Shown here: piece by piece, positions 23,271-31,099 of the stretch
Numbering within the stretch: the first letter of the stretch is position 1
Layout: the number at the start of each line of letters is the position of its first letter
Assembly (NCBI GenBank): GCA_016719755.1
Contig: JADJYM010000007.1
Location: 1-47,280, forward strand
Direction of reading: 5' to 3'
Source of the DNA: Novosphingobium sp.
GTDB lineage: Bacteria > Pseudomonadota > Alphaproteobacteria > Sphingomonadales > Sphingomonadaceae
Length of the DNA stretch: 47,280 nucleotides
The notes under the pieces: model-generated
The model's input: only the letters and a program-made list of their open reading frames with translations
Database searches by the model: none
Told to the model about the DNA's origin: nothing
Position numbers and translations under genes: made by a program

Positions 23271-23690
23271 TCAATCCTGCCAGTGTGCGTCCCGGGTGGG
23301 GTCGAACTCGTCGAGCCAGGCCTTGCCGGCAGCGTTCGCCCGGGCTTCGAGCGCATTGCTTCGTTCGCGCAGAGGGTCGACCAGCGCGGCAACCTCGTCC
23401 CCCCGGCCTTCGCGCATCAGGTTGAGCTGGCGTTCGACCGGACAGACCGCGCGGATCCGGCGCCCGGCCTCGGCCTTGATCGCGGTAATCAGCAAGGCGC
23501 GCTGCGCCGCGATATCAACCGCACGGGTGCGGATCTGCGGACGGCCTTTGGCGTCGGGTTCGATCAGGTGGCCTTGGGCTTCGGCATCGAGCAGAGCGGC
23601 ATGGCGGGTCGCCGAGATCTTCACCGCATCGGACGGAGCTGATTGGTCTCCATCGACGTAGAAGCCGCGCGTGGTTGCGGAATAGAGCAT
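23271..23690 (-). CDS. Tail fibre assembly-like protein
   Basis: A 139-residue protein directly after the fibre gene: MLYSATTRGFYVDGDQSAPS, then DAVKISATRHAALLDAEAQG, and LIEPDAKGRPQIRTRAVD. The opening with Y-SATT-GFY and D-AV-IS and a helical second half is typical of P2 gpG / tail fibre assembly chaperones. It probably folds the H fibre. Its C-terminal helix (VERQLNLMREGRGDEVAAL) resembles the QRDRLL-type end of that family. Confidence 0.75.
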   Translation of the reverse strand: MLYSATTRGFYVDGDQSAPSDAVKISATRHAALLDAEAQGHLIEPDAKGRPQIRTRAVDIAAQRALLITAIKAEAGRRIRAVCPVERQLNLMREGRGDEVAALVDPLRERSNALEARANAAGKAWLDEFDPTRDAHWQD

Positions 23691-23700
23691 GGGTTTCCTT

Positions 23701-24753
23701 TCAGAAGCCGATGGCGAAGAGGTTGAGGTAGTACTGCGAGTAGAGCGGGACGGGCGTGTTCAGCTCCACCCCCACCTTAGTCGTGGTATCGAGCAGGTTC
23801 TCGACCATCGGCACGCCGTCCCCGGACTGCCGCCAGTCGAGGAAGCAAGTCGCATGCTGGCTGAAAGCCACCGGAAAAGTGATGTCGAACGAGTTCACGT
23901 TGGTTGGTGCGAGCAGGCCGCGCCGCCACTGCAGTTTCAGCCCGTTGGCCAGGATCAGGTAGCCGTACGTCGCAGTGTTCATGTAGCTCGAGATGGTCAG
24001 GAACGACGATGCATGAAGCCCGTCAACCGTGTCGGCATCGAGCCCCGAACCCGCACCGTCCACCCCCAGCAGCCGCGAGAGGATCTGTGCCCCGGTGAAC
24101 TGGGTGGCGTTGAGCGGAGTGTAGCCCAGGCGCGCCGCGATATCGGCGTACCAGGCGCCGTGCTGGCCATCGAGCAGGTCGGCGTCGAGCCCGGAACCAG
24201 CACCAGCGATGGCCGCCAGCCATTGCAGAACCGAATTCTTGCCGGTGTACGGGGTGAGAGTGCGCTGTTCGTCAGCCCCGGCGCGCGCTTCAGCAAGGGT
24301 GGCTAGCTCTGAGATTCCCATCTGCTCGGAGGTGGCCTGCGGGTTCGAGAAGAACACATCGCCAAAGTCGAGCGCCGCGATATCTACATCGACGAGCACC
24401 ACATCCAGCGCCAGCGCAGCCATCGAAACCGCCGTCTTCTCGACGATCGGTGCTGCTTGGCCGTAGATCGCGAATAGCGTGCCGGTGGAGAGGTACAGGG
24501 CAAACGACCGCACGGTGTAGGCATCGGCGGTAGCATCGGTGGCGCTGACATGGATCGTCGATGGCGGGATGGCCATGCCGCCGACCCCGGCGATCCGCTT
24601 GAACTCTCCGGGCAGGGCAGTGTCAGCCGGATCAGCGGTGTGGGCGGTGGCCGACAGGCCGATCTCGGTAATGGTGACGGGGGCGGTGCCCGTGGCAGTG
24701 GCGTTGATCAGCGCGGCGCGGCCGGCATCGGTGATGATCAGGGTCAGGGGCAT
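23701..24753 (-). CDS. H: Tail fibre protein H
   Basis: A 350-residue fibre. The N-terminus (MPLTLIITDAGRAALINATA) matches the baseplate-attachment domain of phage tail-collar fibres. The middle has two GAGSGLDADLLDGQHGAWY / GAGSGLDADTVDGLHASSF repeats, common shaft elements. The C-terminal tip, LQWRRGLLAPTNVNSFDI to YSQYYLNLFAIGF, resembles gp53-like receptor-binding ends. It comes after I and before the assembly chaperone, as in P2. Confidence 0.9.
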   Translation of the reverse strand: MPLTLIITDAGRAALINATATGTAPVTITEIGLSATAHTADPADTALPGEFKRIAGVGGMAIPPSTIHVSATDATADAYTVRSFALYLSTGTLFAIYGQAAPIVEKTAVSMAALALDVVLVDVDIAALDFGDVFFSNPQATSEQMGISELATLAEARAGADEQRTLTPYTGKNSVLQWLAAIAGAGSGLDADLLDGQHGAWYADIAARLGYTPLNATQFTGAQILSRLLGVDGAGSGLDADTVDGLHASSFLTISSYMNTATYGYLILANGLKLQWRRGLLAPTNVNSFDITFPVAFSQHATCFLDWRQSGDGVPMVENLLDTTTKVGVELNTPVPLYSQYYLNLFAIGF

Positions 24754-24768
24754 GTTGATCTACCTCGG

Positions 24769-25320
24769 TCAGCTGCTCTGCTGCGTTTCAAAGCTAAGGC
24801 GGGTGGCGGCAACCGGTTGGGCTGCGGCGAAAGTCCCGATGATGCCGGCGGCATTGAGCGCCAGGGCAAAGGTGAAGTGCGAACGGGCGGGTTTGGCCCG
24901 CGTCACTTCCGCGATCACTGCATCGATCAGCGCCGCAGACGGCGCAGCGCCACCACCGCCCAGCGCCACGACCAGCTGGAAAGTGTGCGGATCTTCAGGG
25001 GTATCGAATTCGAACCATTCGCGGATCGCAACGCCACCACCAAAGCTGGCGACCACGCGTTCCACGGAGCCGCGCGTGCCCTTGATCCGCTGGATCTCGA
25101 TCGCGGCGGCGATGCGGGCGCGCCGGATCTCGATTGGCCAGTCTGGAGACCACTGGTCGATCGACAGTGCCCATGCCAGCCAGGGCAGCAGCGCCTCTGG
25201 ACAGTCCTGCGGCGACCAGAGCGCTCGCAGCGGCTCTGGCAGGGCATCGAGCCGAGCCAGCGCCAGATGTTCGACCGCCCGTTCCAGCGGAGTGGAGGAT
25301 GGCGGAAGCAGCGAGGTCAT
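24769..25320 (-). CDS. I: Baseplate protein I
   Basis: A 183-residue P2 gpI-type tail protein: LLPPSSTPLERAVEHLALAR, then ALWSPQDCPEALLPWLAWAL and SIDQWSPDWPIEIRRARIAA. The CPE-LLPWLAWALS-D-W pattern is the gpI signature. It overlaps J by 4 bases. Confidence 0.94.
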   Translation of the reverse strand: MTSLLPPSSTPLERAVEHLALARLDALPEPLRALWSPQDCPEALLPWLAWALSIDQWSPDWPIEIRRARIAAAIEIQRIKGTRGSVERVVASFGGGVAIREWFEFDTPEDPHTFQLVVALGGGGAAPSAALIDAVIAEVTRAKPARSHFTFALALNAAGIIGTFAAAQPVAATRLSFETQQSS

Positions 25321-26219
25321 TCACCCAACCCGGCGTTGACAATGTCGATTGCCGTGCAGTGACCCGCTTCAGCAGAAGACAGCACAATGTCAGTTGCTGG
25401 GCTGGTCAGAACCACGTTCTGGACGCCTTCGGGGCAGAGCGCGGCGATGATCGCGGCGCGGGTCACGTCCCGGCCCAGGCGGCGGATGGCGGCCAGGTGG
25501 GCATCGAGCCGCGCCTGGGCCGCGGTAAGGACCACGCTGCTGTCAGGCCCGGGCAGCAGGGTAAGCTCCGCCTCGACCGTGAAGGGCACAATCGTCGCGG
25601 CCTGGACAGTGACCAGGTCGGTGAGCGGGCGGACATCATCGGCGGAGAGGCGCGCCTCGACAGCGGCGAGCACTTCTGGTGCGGGCGTCCCATCGCCATC
25701 CCGGCCCAGAACGGTCACGACCACTTCGCCGGGATCGGGGCTTACCGCGCTGGCATCGAGAACGGCGGAATCGGCCGAGAGCGCGTGGAAGATGTAGGCG
25801 CCGACCGGACCGGCGACCGAGAAGCCCTCGGGCGCCAGCACCATCCGCCGGCGGAAGTCGGTGTCCGATTCCAGAACTTCGGCAATCCCGACTTCCGGAT
25901 CGGCGGGGGTCAGGATGAAGCGTTCCACCCCGAACAGGGCGGCCAGCGCATCGAGATCAGGGCCCGTGGCAAATGCCGGCATCACGGCGCGTGCCGCATC
26001 GTTCAGCCGCTGGCGCAGCACCAGCTCGCGATAGGCGAACAGCTGGATCAGCTTCATCACCGGTTCGCTTTCCAGCGTGGCATCGAAGGCCGGGAAGTAC
26101 ACCTGAAACTGCGCCAGCGACTGGGCTAGGATCGTCTCGAAATCGAGCGGCTCGATCACCTGCGGCGCGGGCAGGCGGGAAAGGTCGACCCCGGTGAAGC
26201 TGTCGGATGCGATTGGCAT
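25317..26219 (-). CDS. J: Baseplate assembly protein J
   Basis: A 300-residue gpJ-family baseplate wedge protein: FTGVDLSRLPAPQVIEPLDF, LIQLFAYRELVLRQRLNDAA, ATGPDLDALAALFGVERFI, DTDFRRRMVLAPEGFSVAGP. It is the first gene of the minus-strand J-I-H-G block, 56 bases from the centre of the dyad at 26264. Confidence 0.94.
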   Translation of the reverse strand: MPIASDSFTGVDLSRLPAPQVIEPLDFETILAQSLAQFQVYFPAFDATLESEPVMKLIQLFAYRELVLRQRLNDAARAVMPAFATGPDLDALAALFGVERFILTPADPEVGIAEVLESDTDFRRRMVLAPEGFSVAGPVGAYIFHALSADSAVLDASAVSPDPGEVVVTVLGRDGDGTPAPEVLAAVEARLSADDVRPLTDLVTVQAATIVPFTVEAELTLLPGPDSSVVLTAAQARLDAHLAAIRRLGRDVTRAAIIAALCPEGVQNVVLTSPATDIVLSSAEAGHCTAIDIVNAGLGE

Positions 26220-26263
26220 GGGCGCAAATCCGCCCAGCTGGCGCTGCTACTCAACCCGCGCGC

Positions 26264-26286
26264 GTTGTAATCCCCCCGCTCACAAC
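26264..26286. promoter_or_regulatory. Ogr-type dyad, divergent J / second fibre set
   Basis: GTTGT-N13-ACAAC centred at 26275, 56 bases from the J start on the left and 57 from the ATG at 26332 on the right. The symmetry suggests one activator site that serves both directions. Confidence 0.72.
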
Positions 26287-26331
26287 GGGGCAGGGTTCAC
26301 CGCGGGGCAGGGCGCAGGCCATGTCGGCGGC

Positions 26332-26679
26332 ATGAGCAGCAGGCAGGTCTATCGATTTCAGCGCGGCGAGCCGATCGTGATCGGTCGGCGCGTGCTTTCC
26401 GGCGATCCTTCCGGCTTTGATGCGTCGGCATTGCTCAAGTCGACGAGTGGGTACCGAATCCCGGCCGAAGGCGACGACGCAGCAGCGACCTTCCTCACCG
26501 AGTTTGTTGATGCAGCCGAAGATGAGCCTGCGCACTGGCTGTTCTGGATCCCTGCCGAGGTTGCTGGAACGCTTGAACTTGGCCGCTACGCCACAGACGT
26601 GAAATTCATGAGAGATGGCGAGACCGTACTGATCAGTGATCCGGCCTTTATCGTGATTGTCGAAAGCATCAGTGGGTGA
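26332..26679 (+). CDS. Baseplate/fibre-associated small protein (BppU-like fold, tentative)
   Basis: A 115-residue protein: MSSRQVYRFQRGEPIVIGRR, then GYRIPAEGDDAAATFLTEFV and GTLELGRYATDVKFMRDGE. The end VLISDPAFIVIVESIS completes a beta-sandwich-like pattern, as in small phage proteins that link fibres to baseplates. First gene of the plus-strand fibre set. I do not have a sure family name. Confidence 0.65.
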   Translation: MSSRQVYRFQRGEPIVIGRRVLSGDPSGFDASALLKSTSGYRIPAEGDDAAATFLTEFVDAAEDEPAHWLFWIPAEVAGTLELGRYATDVKFMRDGETVLISDPAFIVIVESISG

Positions 26680-26915
26680 TCCTTGCAAGCGCCTGGTTTC
26701 GGCCCCCGCAAGTGCTCGAGACGGCCTGGGTTTCGCAGATCAATGAAAGCTCATTGCTGCTCGAGGTTTCAATTGAGCCACGACCAATCCCGGCTCTGAT
26801 TGGCCCACCCGGCAAGGCGGGCCGCGATGGCGATCCCGGAACTCCGGGGCCGCCAGGGGAAGGCGCGCCCGATCCCGGCAATCTCATGATCTACTTTGAA
26901 AACGGACTTACCTAG
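26676..26915 (+). CDS. Small protein with collagen-like Gly-X-Y repeat
   Basis: A 79-residue protein from GTG 26676, which overlaps the previous stop as GTGA. After a beta-strand part (VSQINESSLLLEVSIEPRP) there are Gly-X-Y triplets (IGPPGKAGRDGDPGTPGPPG) broken at EGAPDPG. Such triplets form short trimeric collagen stalks in phage fibres. It is likely a trimeric fibre spacer. Confidence 0.7.
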   Translation: MILASAWFRPPQVLETAWVSQINESSLLLEVSIEPRPIPALIGPPGKAGRDGDPGTPGPPGEGAPDPGNLMIYFENGLT

Positions 26916-26924
26916 GAGGCAACT

Positions 26925-27482
26925 ATGGCTACTCTCGAAACGCGGCTGCGTGATCTCGCCACGGGCATCGGCACCAAAGTGAAAGCGGTGATGACGCTGA
27001 TCAACGGCAATGTCGCCGACCTTTCAGCGCTAACCACCACCACCAAGACTAACCTTGTCGCGGCGCTCAACGAGGTGCGCGCGCTTGCGGCGGGGAAGCA
27101 GGATGCGCTTGGCTTCACGCCGATCGACGCGGCGACGAAGGGGGCTGCGGGCGGGGTAGCCAGTCTCGACGGTGGCGGGAAAGTTCCGGCCAGCCAACTG
27201 CCGGCCTTCGTCGACGACGTGCTTGAATACGCCAATCTCGCGGCATTTCCGGGCAGCGGGACGAGCGGCGCTCTCTACGTGGCGATCGATACCGGGTTCA
27301 TCTACCGCTGGTCCGGCAGCGCCTATGTGCACATCGATGGTTCTCCGGGTTCGACAGATGCGGTCCCCGAGGGCGCCACCAACCTGTATTTCACCAACGC
27401 CAGGGCGGTGTCCGCGCTCAATGCCTCGCTGGGGACGGTCGACACCGACTATGCGGCCGTGTTCACGACCGCGCTGAGCTGA
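26925..27482 (+). CDS. Tail fibre-like protein
   Basis: A 185-residue protein: coiled start MATLETRLRDLATGIGTKVK, then LNEVRALAAGKQDALGFTPI, and GVASLDGGGKVPASQLPAFV. The segment GATNLYFTNARAVSALNAS is a very common phage fibre repeat. GSGTSGALYVAIDTGFIYRW also fits fibre shafts. AGGAGG lies close before the ATG. It probably forms the stalk of the second fibre. Confidence 0.8.
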   Translation: MATLETRLRDLATGIGTKVKAVMTLINGNVADLSALTTTTKTNLVAALNEVRALAAGKQDALGFTPIDAATKGAAGGVASLDGGGKVPASQLPAFVDDVLEYANLAAFPGSGTSGALYVAIDTGFIYRWSGSAYVHIDGSPGSTDAVPEGATNLYFTNARAVSALNASLGTVDTDYAAVFTTALS

Positions 27483-27489
27483 TCCTGCC

Positions 27490-28377
27490 ATGGCGTCGCT
27501 TCAGCAACGCATTGAGGACCTCGCCGCAGCGGTGGCAGAGCGGTTCAATACGACGAAGACCAAGACCGATGTCTTTACCTCATCGGGCACCTGGACCAAG
27601 CCCGCCTGGGCCAACAACGTCACAGTCATCTGCATCGGCGGCGGTGGTGGCGGTGGATCGGGCCGCAAGGGCGCGGCCGCGACCAATCGCTATGGTGGCG
27701 GTGGGGCTTCCGGCGGGCAGATGGCACGAGCGGAGTTCCCCGCCAGCCTCCTCGGCGCAACCGAAAGCGTGACCGTTGGAGCGGGAGGAACCGGCGGGGC
27801 GAGCCGGACCACGCACAGCACCGATGGTATTGACGGCACCGATGGCGGGGCGAGTTCGTTTGGTGACATGATCCGGACGGGCGGGGGAATTTCGGGGAAG
27901 AAAGGGACTGCAACCACCGGCGCCGCTGGCGGGGTGAACACGATCGGCATGTGGCTGGGGAACGGCGGCGGCGCGGGCAGTTCTGGAAGCGGCGGCGCCA
28001 TATCCTTTCCATCCAATTCGGGCGGCGGCGGCGGATCAGGGGGCGGTGGCATTAGCAGCGGCAACGTCGCCAGCGCCGGGGGCTCAAATTCGGGCTTCAA
28101 CAGTGGCTGGGTCAACGCGAGCGACACCCTCAGCGGAGGAAACAACACAGGGGGCGCCGGAAGCGCTGCGGCTGACCGGAGCGGCGGTGACCCCCGGCCG
28201 GGACAGGGCGGTTCGGGCGGCGGCGCGAATCTGAGCGGCAACGCCGGCGCCGGCGGCAAGGGGCAGTTTCCGGGCGGCGGCGGCGGCGGCGGCGGCGCAT
28301 CGGTTGATAGCACTGGCAACAGCGGCGCCGGCGGGGCCGGCGGCGCGGGGGTTGTCATCGTGATTGCGAGGGCCTGA
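27490..28377 (+). CDS. Glycine-rich tail adhesin
   Basis: A 295-residue protein. The N-terminal coil (MASLQQRIEDLAAAVAERFN) copies the style of the previous protein. Then comes a VFTSSGTWTKPAWANNVTV motif, a typical glycine-rich fibre domain opener, and then long Gly runs (GGGGGGGSGRKGAAATNRYG and many more) to the end (GAGVVIVIARA). Such poly-Gly helix bundles form the receptor-binding tip in T-even gp38/S16-like adhesins. It may set the host range. Confidence 0.8.
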   Translation: MASLQQRIEDLAAAVAERFNTTKTKTDVFTSSGTWTKPAWANNVTVICIGGGGGGGSGRKGAAATNRYGGGGASGGQMARAEFPASLLGATESVTVGAGGTGGASRTTHSTDGIDGTDGGASSFGDMIRTGGGISGKKGTATTGAAGGVNTIGMWLGNGGGAGSSGSGGAISFPSNSGGGGGSGGGGISSGNVASAGGSNSGFNSGWVNASDTLSGGNNTGGAGSAAADRSGGDPRPGQGGSGGGANLSGNAGAGGKGQFPGGGGGGGGASVDSTGNSGAGGAGGAGVVIVIARA

Positions 28378-28379
28378 TC

Positions 28380-28766
28380 ATGGCAGAGCGGTACGCACAG
28401 ATTAAGCACGGCGTCGTGACGAATATCGTCCTGGCGGACGCCGCCTTTGCAGAAGCCAATCAACTCGTCCCGATCAACGATCACATCGGCATTGGCTGGC
28501 TTGCGCTTGGCGACGGCTTCATCCCGCCTCCCCCGAGCGTTCCTGATGCGATCACCATGCGCCAGGCCCGCCTTGTGTTGCTGGGCGCCGGTCTGCTTGG
28601 AACCGTGGACGCGGCCATCTCGCAAGTAGGCGGAGCGGCTGAGATCGAATGGGAGTACGCGCAGGAGGTGCAGCGTCACAGCCAGCTCGTGCAGATGCTT
28701 GCTCCTGCGCTCGGTCTGTCTCAGGCGCAGGTAGACGCCCTGTTCATTCAAGGCGCTGCACTGTGA
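28380..28766 (+). CDS. Tail fibre assembly-like protein for the second fibre
   Basis: A 128-residue protein: MAERYAQIKHGVVTNIVLAD, VPINDHIGIGWLALGDGFIP, then DAITMRQARLVLLGAGLLGT and EWEYAQEVQRHSQLVQMLAP. The N-terminal part (YA-I-NG-V-NIVL-D) and helical tail are common to small proteins encoded after fibre genes. A chaperone or fibre-cap role is inferred. Confidence 0.65.
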   Translation: MAERYAQIKHGVVTNIVLADAAFAEANQLVPINDHIGIGWLALGDGFIPPPPSVPDAITMRQARLVLLGAGLLGTVDAAISQVGGAAEIEWEYAQEVQRHSQLVQMLAPALGLSQAQVDALFIQGAAL

Positions 28767-28984
28767 GGCGCTATCTGTTCAATCTGCTGATCGCCATTGA
28801 TCAGGGCGGCAATGCTTTCCTTGGCGGCAATCCGGATGAGACAATTTCAAGCCGTGTAGGCAAGGCCGCGATGGGTGGCGGTTGGTTTGCTGTCGCTATG
28901 CGGCGGTTGATCGACTGGCTGTTCTTCAATCTTACCGGTGAACGGGATCACTGCGCCCACTCGATCGAGTGGGATGAAGGGTAG
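28763..28984 (+). CDS. Conserved small phage protein of unknown function
   Basis: A 73-residue protein from GTG 28763, overlapping the previous stop. RRYLFNLLIAIDQGGNAFLG, then GNPDETISSRVGKAAMGG, and ERDHCAHSIEWDEG. I know this pattern (RYL-N-L-A-DQ-NA-LGG-PDET-SSR...HC) from many proteobacterial phages near lysis genes, without a function. It has one weak membrane-like segment. Confidence 0.75.
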   Translation: MRRYLFNLLIAIDQGGNAFLGGNPDETISSRVGKAAMGGGWFAVAMRRLIDWLFFNLTGERDHCAHSIEWDEG

Positions 28985-28985
28985 A

Positions 28986-29008
28986 GTTGTGAAAGCCCGG
29001 AAGACAAC
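28986..29008. promoter_or_regulatory. Ogr-type dyad before lysis genes
   Basis: GTTGT-N13-ACAAC centred at 28997, 74 bases before ATG 29071 and 50 before the alternative GTG 29047. Third of four identical-spacing dyads. Confidence 0.7.
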
Positions 29009-29070
29009 GTGCGCGCGTTGAACATGAGGTCAGGGCGGGTGAACTGGTGGCAACCGAAAGGCCGCCCTCC

Positions 29071-29619
29071 ATGTCCCAGATCCCGAACGCCTATGCCTGG
29101 CTGACCAAGATTGGCCAGCTGCCCCGAACGATCAGCGAAGGTCTGAAGCTGCTGGGCGTGGCCGAGATCGCCGGGCGCGGTTCGAACCGCACGATCCTGG
29201 CCTGGCGAGACGAGCTGAACGCCGCCGGCGTCACCATCTCCGGCTATTCCGATGACGATATCCCCTGGTGCGGCCTGTTCGCCGCGATCGTGGCGCACCG
29301 GGCCGGCAAGGTCGTTCCGCTGAAGCCGCTGTGGGCCCGTAATTGGGCGAAGTTCGGCACGCTGTCGGTTGATGCCGCGCTGGGCGACGTGCTGGTCTTC
29401 GAGCGGCCGGGCGGCGGCGGGCACGTGGGCTTCTATGTGGCAGAGGACGATACCGCCTATCACGTGCTGGGTGGCAACCAGGGCAACCGGGTGAGCATCA
29501 CCCGCATCGCCCAGGCCCGCTGCATCGCCCACCGGCGCCCGGTCTACAGCAAGGCACCTGCCAGTGTCGTACCGCGCGTGGTGAAGGCATCGGGCGCGCT
29601 TTCGCGCAACGAGGCCTGA
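29071..29619 (+). CDS. Endolysin, TIGR02594/CHAP-like amidase
   Basis: A 182-residue cell-wall hydrolase. MSQIPNAYAWLTKIGQLPRT, then DDDIPWCGLFAAIVAHRAGK with the catalytic Cys, ALGDVLVFERPGGGGHVGFY with the catalytic His, and HVLGGNQGNRVSITRIAQAR. This is the TIGR02594 pattern throughout. It would cut peptidoglycan at lysis. No signal peptide, so it depends on the holin next to it. ATG 29071 fits the family start; GTG 29047 is the alternative. Confidence 0.88.
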   Translation: MSQIPNAYAWLTKIGQLPRTISEGLKLLGVAEIAGRGSNRTILAWRDELNAAGVTISGYSDDDIPWCGLFAAIVAHRAGKVVPLKPLWARNWAKFGTLSVDAALGDVLVFERPGGGGHVGFYVAEDDTAYHVLGGNQGNRVSITRIAQARCIAHRRPVYSKAPASVVPRVVKASGALSRNEA

Positions 29620-29620
29620 T

Positions 29621-29923
29621 GTGGGCGCGGAAAGCCGGATTTCCCCGCTGGTCCGCCCGGCGCTGCTGGGCACGGTGGCCATAGCCTGTTTCGGCGTGGC
29701 GTTCCTTTCCGCTGCGGTGGAAGGCTTCGCGCCGGGCTATGGTCTGAAGTTCGGCCTGGTCGTGATGCAGGTGATGGAACACGTGCCCAGCGCGGTGCTC
29801 GACCTTTTCGCCTGGATGTTTGGCACCTATGCCATCGGCAAGAGCGGCGAGCGGGCGATGCATGCCTGGTCCGGCCGCAATGGCGGTGTCGCGCAGTCTG
29901 CGCCGCGGGAGGACAGCGAATGA
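29621..29923 (+). CDS. Holin-like membrane protein
   Basis: A 100-residue protein from GTG 29621. It has two clear hydrophobic spans (LLGTVAIACFGVAFLSAAVE and SAVLDLFAWMFGTYAIGKSG) and perhaps a third around GLKFGLVVMQVMEHV, with a polar C-terminus (RNGGVAQSAPREDSE). It lies between endolysin and spanins, the normal holin place. It overlaps the Rz start by ATGA. Confidence 0.8.
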   Translation: MGAESRISPLVRPALLGTVAIACFGVAFLSAAVEGFAPGYGLKFGLVVMQVMEHVPSAVLDLFAWMFGTYAIGKSGERAMHAWSGRNGGVAQSAPREDSE

Positions 29924-30270
29924 GCCTGCTGGTTCGCCTGATCGGTCTGCCGCGATGGGTACAGGTGTTGGGCGGAATCGGCCTGCTGCTGGCGGCGGCG
30001 GGGATCTGGCTGCACTTCCACGATCGCGGCGTGATCCGCGAGCACGAACGCAAGATCGAGGCGGCAGCAGCCGCCGCGCGCGAGCAGGCTGGCGATGAGC
30101 GCGTCCACGATGCCGCCGCGAATGCAAAACGCGAAGGAGACATGCACCATGCGATCGACACTGCCGCGCCTGGCGGCGCGCTCAGCCCTGCTGCCCGCGC
30201 TCTTGCTTGCGAGCGCCTGCGCCAGCACGGGCGGACTCCCGCCGCGTGCCGATCTGATCGCGGCGATTGA
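29920..30270 (+). CDS. Rz: Rz-like inner-membrane spanin
   Basis: A 116-residue protein: one N-terminal membrane span (WVQVLGGIGLLLAAAGIWLH), then a charged coiled coil (IREHERKIEAAAAAAREQAG), ending ALACERLRQHGRTPAACRSD. This is the i-spanin layout. Rz1 begins inside it in another frame. Confidence 0.82.
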   Translation: MSLLVRLIGLPRWVQVLGGIGLLLAAAGIWLHFHDRGVIREHERKIEAAAAAAREQAGDERVHDAAANAKREGDMHHAIDTAAPGGALSPAARALACERLRQHGRTPAACRSDRGD

Positions 30271-30469
30271 AGCCAAGCCGGTCCCCGATGACGCGATCGC
30301 CACCGATCCGGTGGCAGAGGCGCACTACAATGCCAGCGTCGAAGCGTGGGGAGACCGGGTGCGGGCCGCCGGCGCCCGGCTGTGCCGATTCTTCCAGCGG
30401 AGGGGGATGAAGGATCTGGATTGCCCTGAACCCGCCACTCATCCGCCGTTAATCCGCGACGGACCATAA
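30149..30469 (+). CDS. Rz1: Rz1-like outer-membrane spanin lipoprotein
   Basis: A 106-residue lipoprotein: MRSTLPRLAARSALLPALLL then ASAC, the lipobox. Its first 122 bases overlap Rz in a different frame, and it goes on for about 200 bases beyond. It would join Rz across the periplasm to break the outer membrane. It is longer than most Rz1 proteins, with an extra domain holding two Cys. Confidence 0.82.
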   Translation: MRSTLPRLAARSALLPALLLASACASTGGLPPRADLIAAIEAKPVPDDAIATDPVAEAHYNASVEAWGDRVRAAGARLCRFFQRRGMKDLDCPEPATHPPLIRDGP

Positions 30470-30500
30470 AGGCTTCCGACGAACAGCAGTCCCCCCGGCG

Positions 30501-30540
30501 GGCCGTACCAGCTTCCCCTTGCTGGTGCGGCCTGTTTCGT
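30501..30540 (+). terminator. Rho-independent terminator of lysis operon
   Basis: GGCCGTACCAGC (30501-30512) and GCTGGTGCGGCC (30521-30532) make a 12-bp stem with one mismatch and an 8-base loop, followed by TGTTTCGTTT. It lies 31 bases after Rz1 and also near the end of the minus-strand gene at 30542. Confidence 0.8.
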
Positions 30541-30541
30541 T

Positions 30542-30745
30542 TCAGGCGGGAGAGATCGGGCTCAACAGGCTGTCGCGCAGGGCGAGGCCGGTCTCCGGAT
30601 CGTCAATGTAGTAGCGGGTGCGCAGCTGGCTTTCGTAGCTGATGATCTCCAGCTCGCGCGTGAATTCGTCCAGGCTGAAGACCCGCAGGACCTTCTCGGT
30701 TTCGATATCGACCAGGTAGAGATAACGGGAGGGGAGCTGTTTCAT
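30542..30745 (-). CDS. Unknown small protein
   Basis: A 67-residue protein: MKQLPSRYLYLVDIETEKVL, then RVFSLDEFTRELEIISYESQ and TRYYIDDPETGLALRDSLLS. It is beta/alpha mixed, with no membrane span or signal. It lies on the minus strand between the lysis terminator and the KTSC gene. I do not recognise it. The Shine-Dalgarno sequence and start seem normal (ATG 30745). Confidence 0.6.
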   Translation of the reverse strand: MKQLPSRYLYLVDIETEKVLRVFSLDEFTRELEIISYESQLRTRYYIDDPETGLALRDSLLSPISPA

Positions 30746-30819
30746 GGGAGTTGAGGTATATCCTGTTGGCGGACGATTCGATCCATTTCTGGCTAGCAGA
30801 TCTATGCTTGGGGGTTTCG

Positions 30820-31014
30820 ATGCCTTTTTTTAGTTCGACTGCGGTTAAGCGCGGCGAGTATGATCCAGCGACACAAAGGCTGACTCTATGGTTCCCTGAA
30901 GGGAAGCCATATGTCTATTGCAGGGTGCCGGAGCGCATCTGGGAAGGGCTGCTGAGGGCTCCGTCGAAGGGTCGATACTTCAACGCCCATATCGACGGTC
31001 GGTATCAGTGCTAG
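30820..31014 (+). CDS. KTSC-domain protein
   Basis: A 64-residue protein: MPFFSSTAVKRGEYDPATQR, LTLWFPEGKPYVYCRVPERI, WEGLLRAPSKGRYFNAHIDG. This is the whole KTSC domain (named for its likeness to the C-terminal part of some lysyl-tRNA synthetases), with S-S-V...YD...L-F-G-Y-Y-VP...A-S-G-YFN-I. Function is not established; small KTSC proteins are often in phages and next to mobile elements. ATG 30820 gives the family start; an upstream ATG at 30751 is out of family range. Confidence 0.8.
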   Translation: MPFFSSTAVKRGEYDPATQRLTLWFPEGKPYVYCRVPERIWEGLLRAPSKGRYFNAHIDGRYQC

Positions 31015-31099
31015 CAGAGCTGAGCAGGGACTGGACGACATCAACAGTTTTCGTCTCGAAACTTGTTCAAATCCATAGACTAACGATGCAGGAGAGCCT

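Noticed and set aside
27690-28751. Minus-strand proline-rich open frame
   Set aside because: It is the complement of the glycine-rich adhesin; Pro runs arise from complementing Gly codons.
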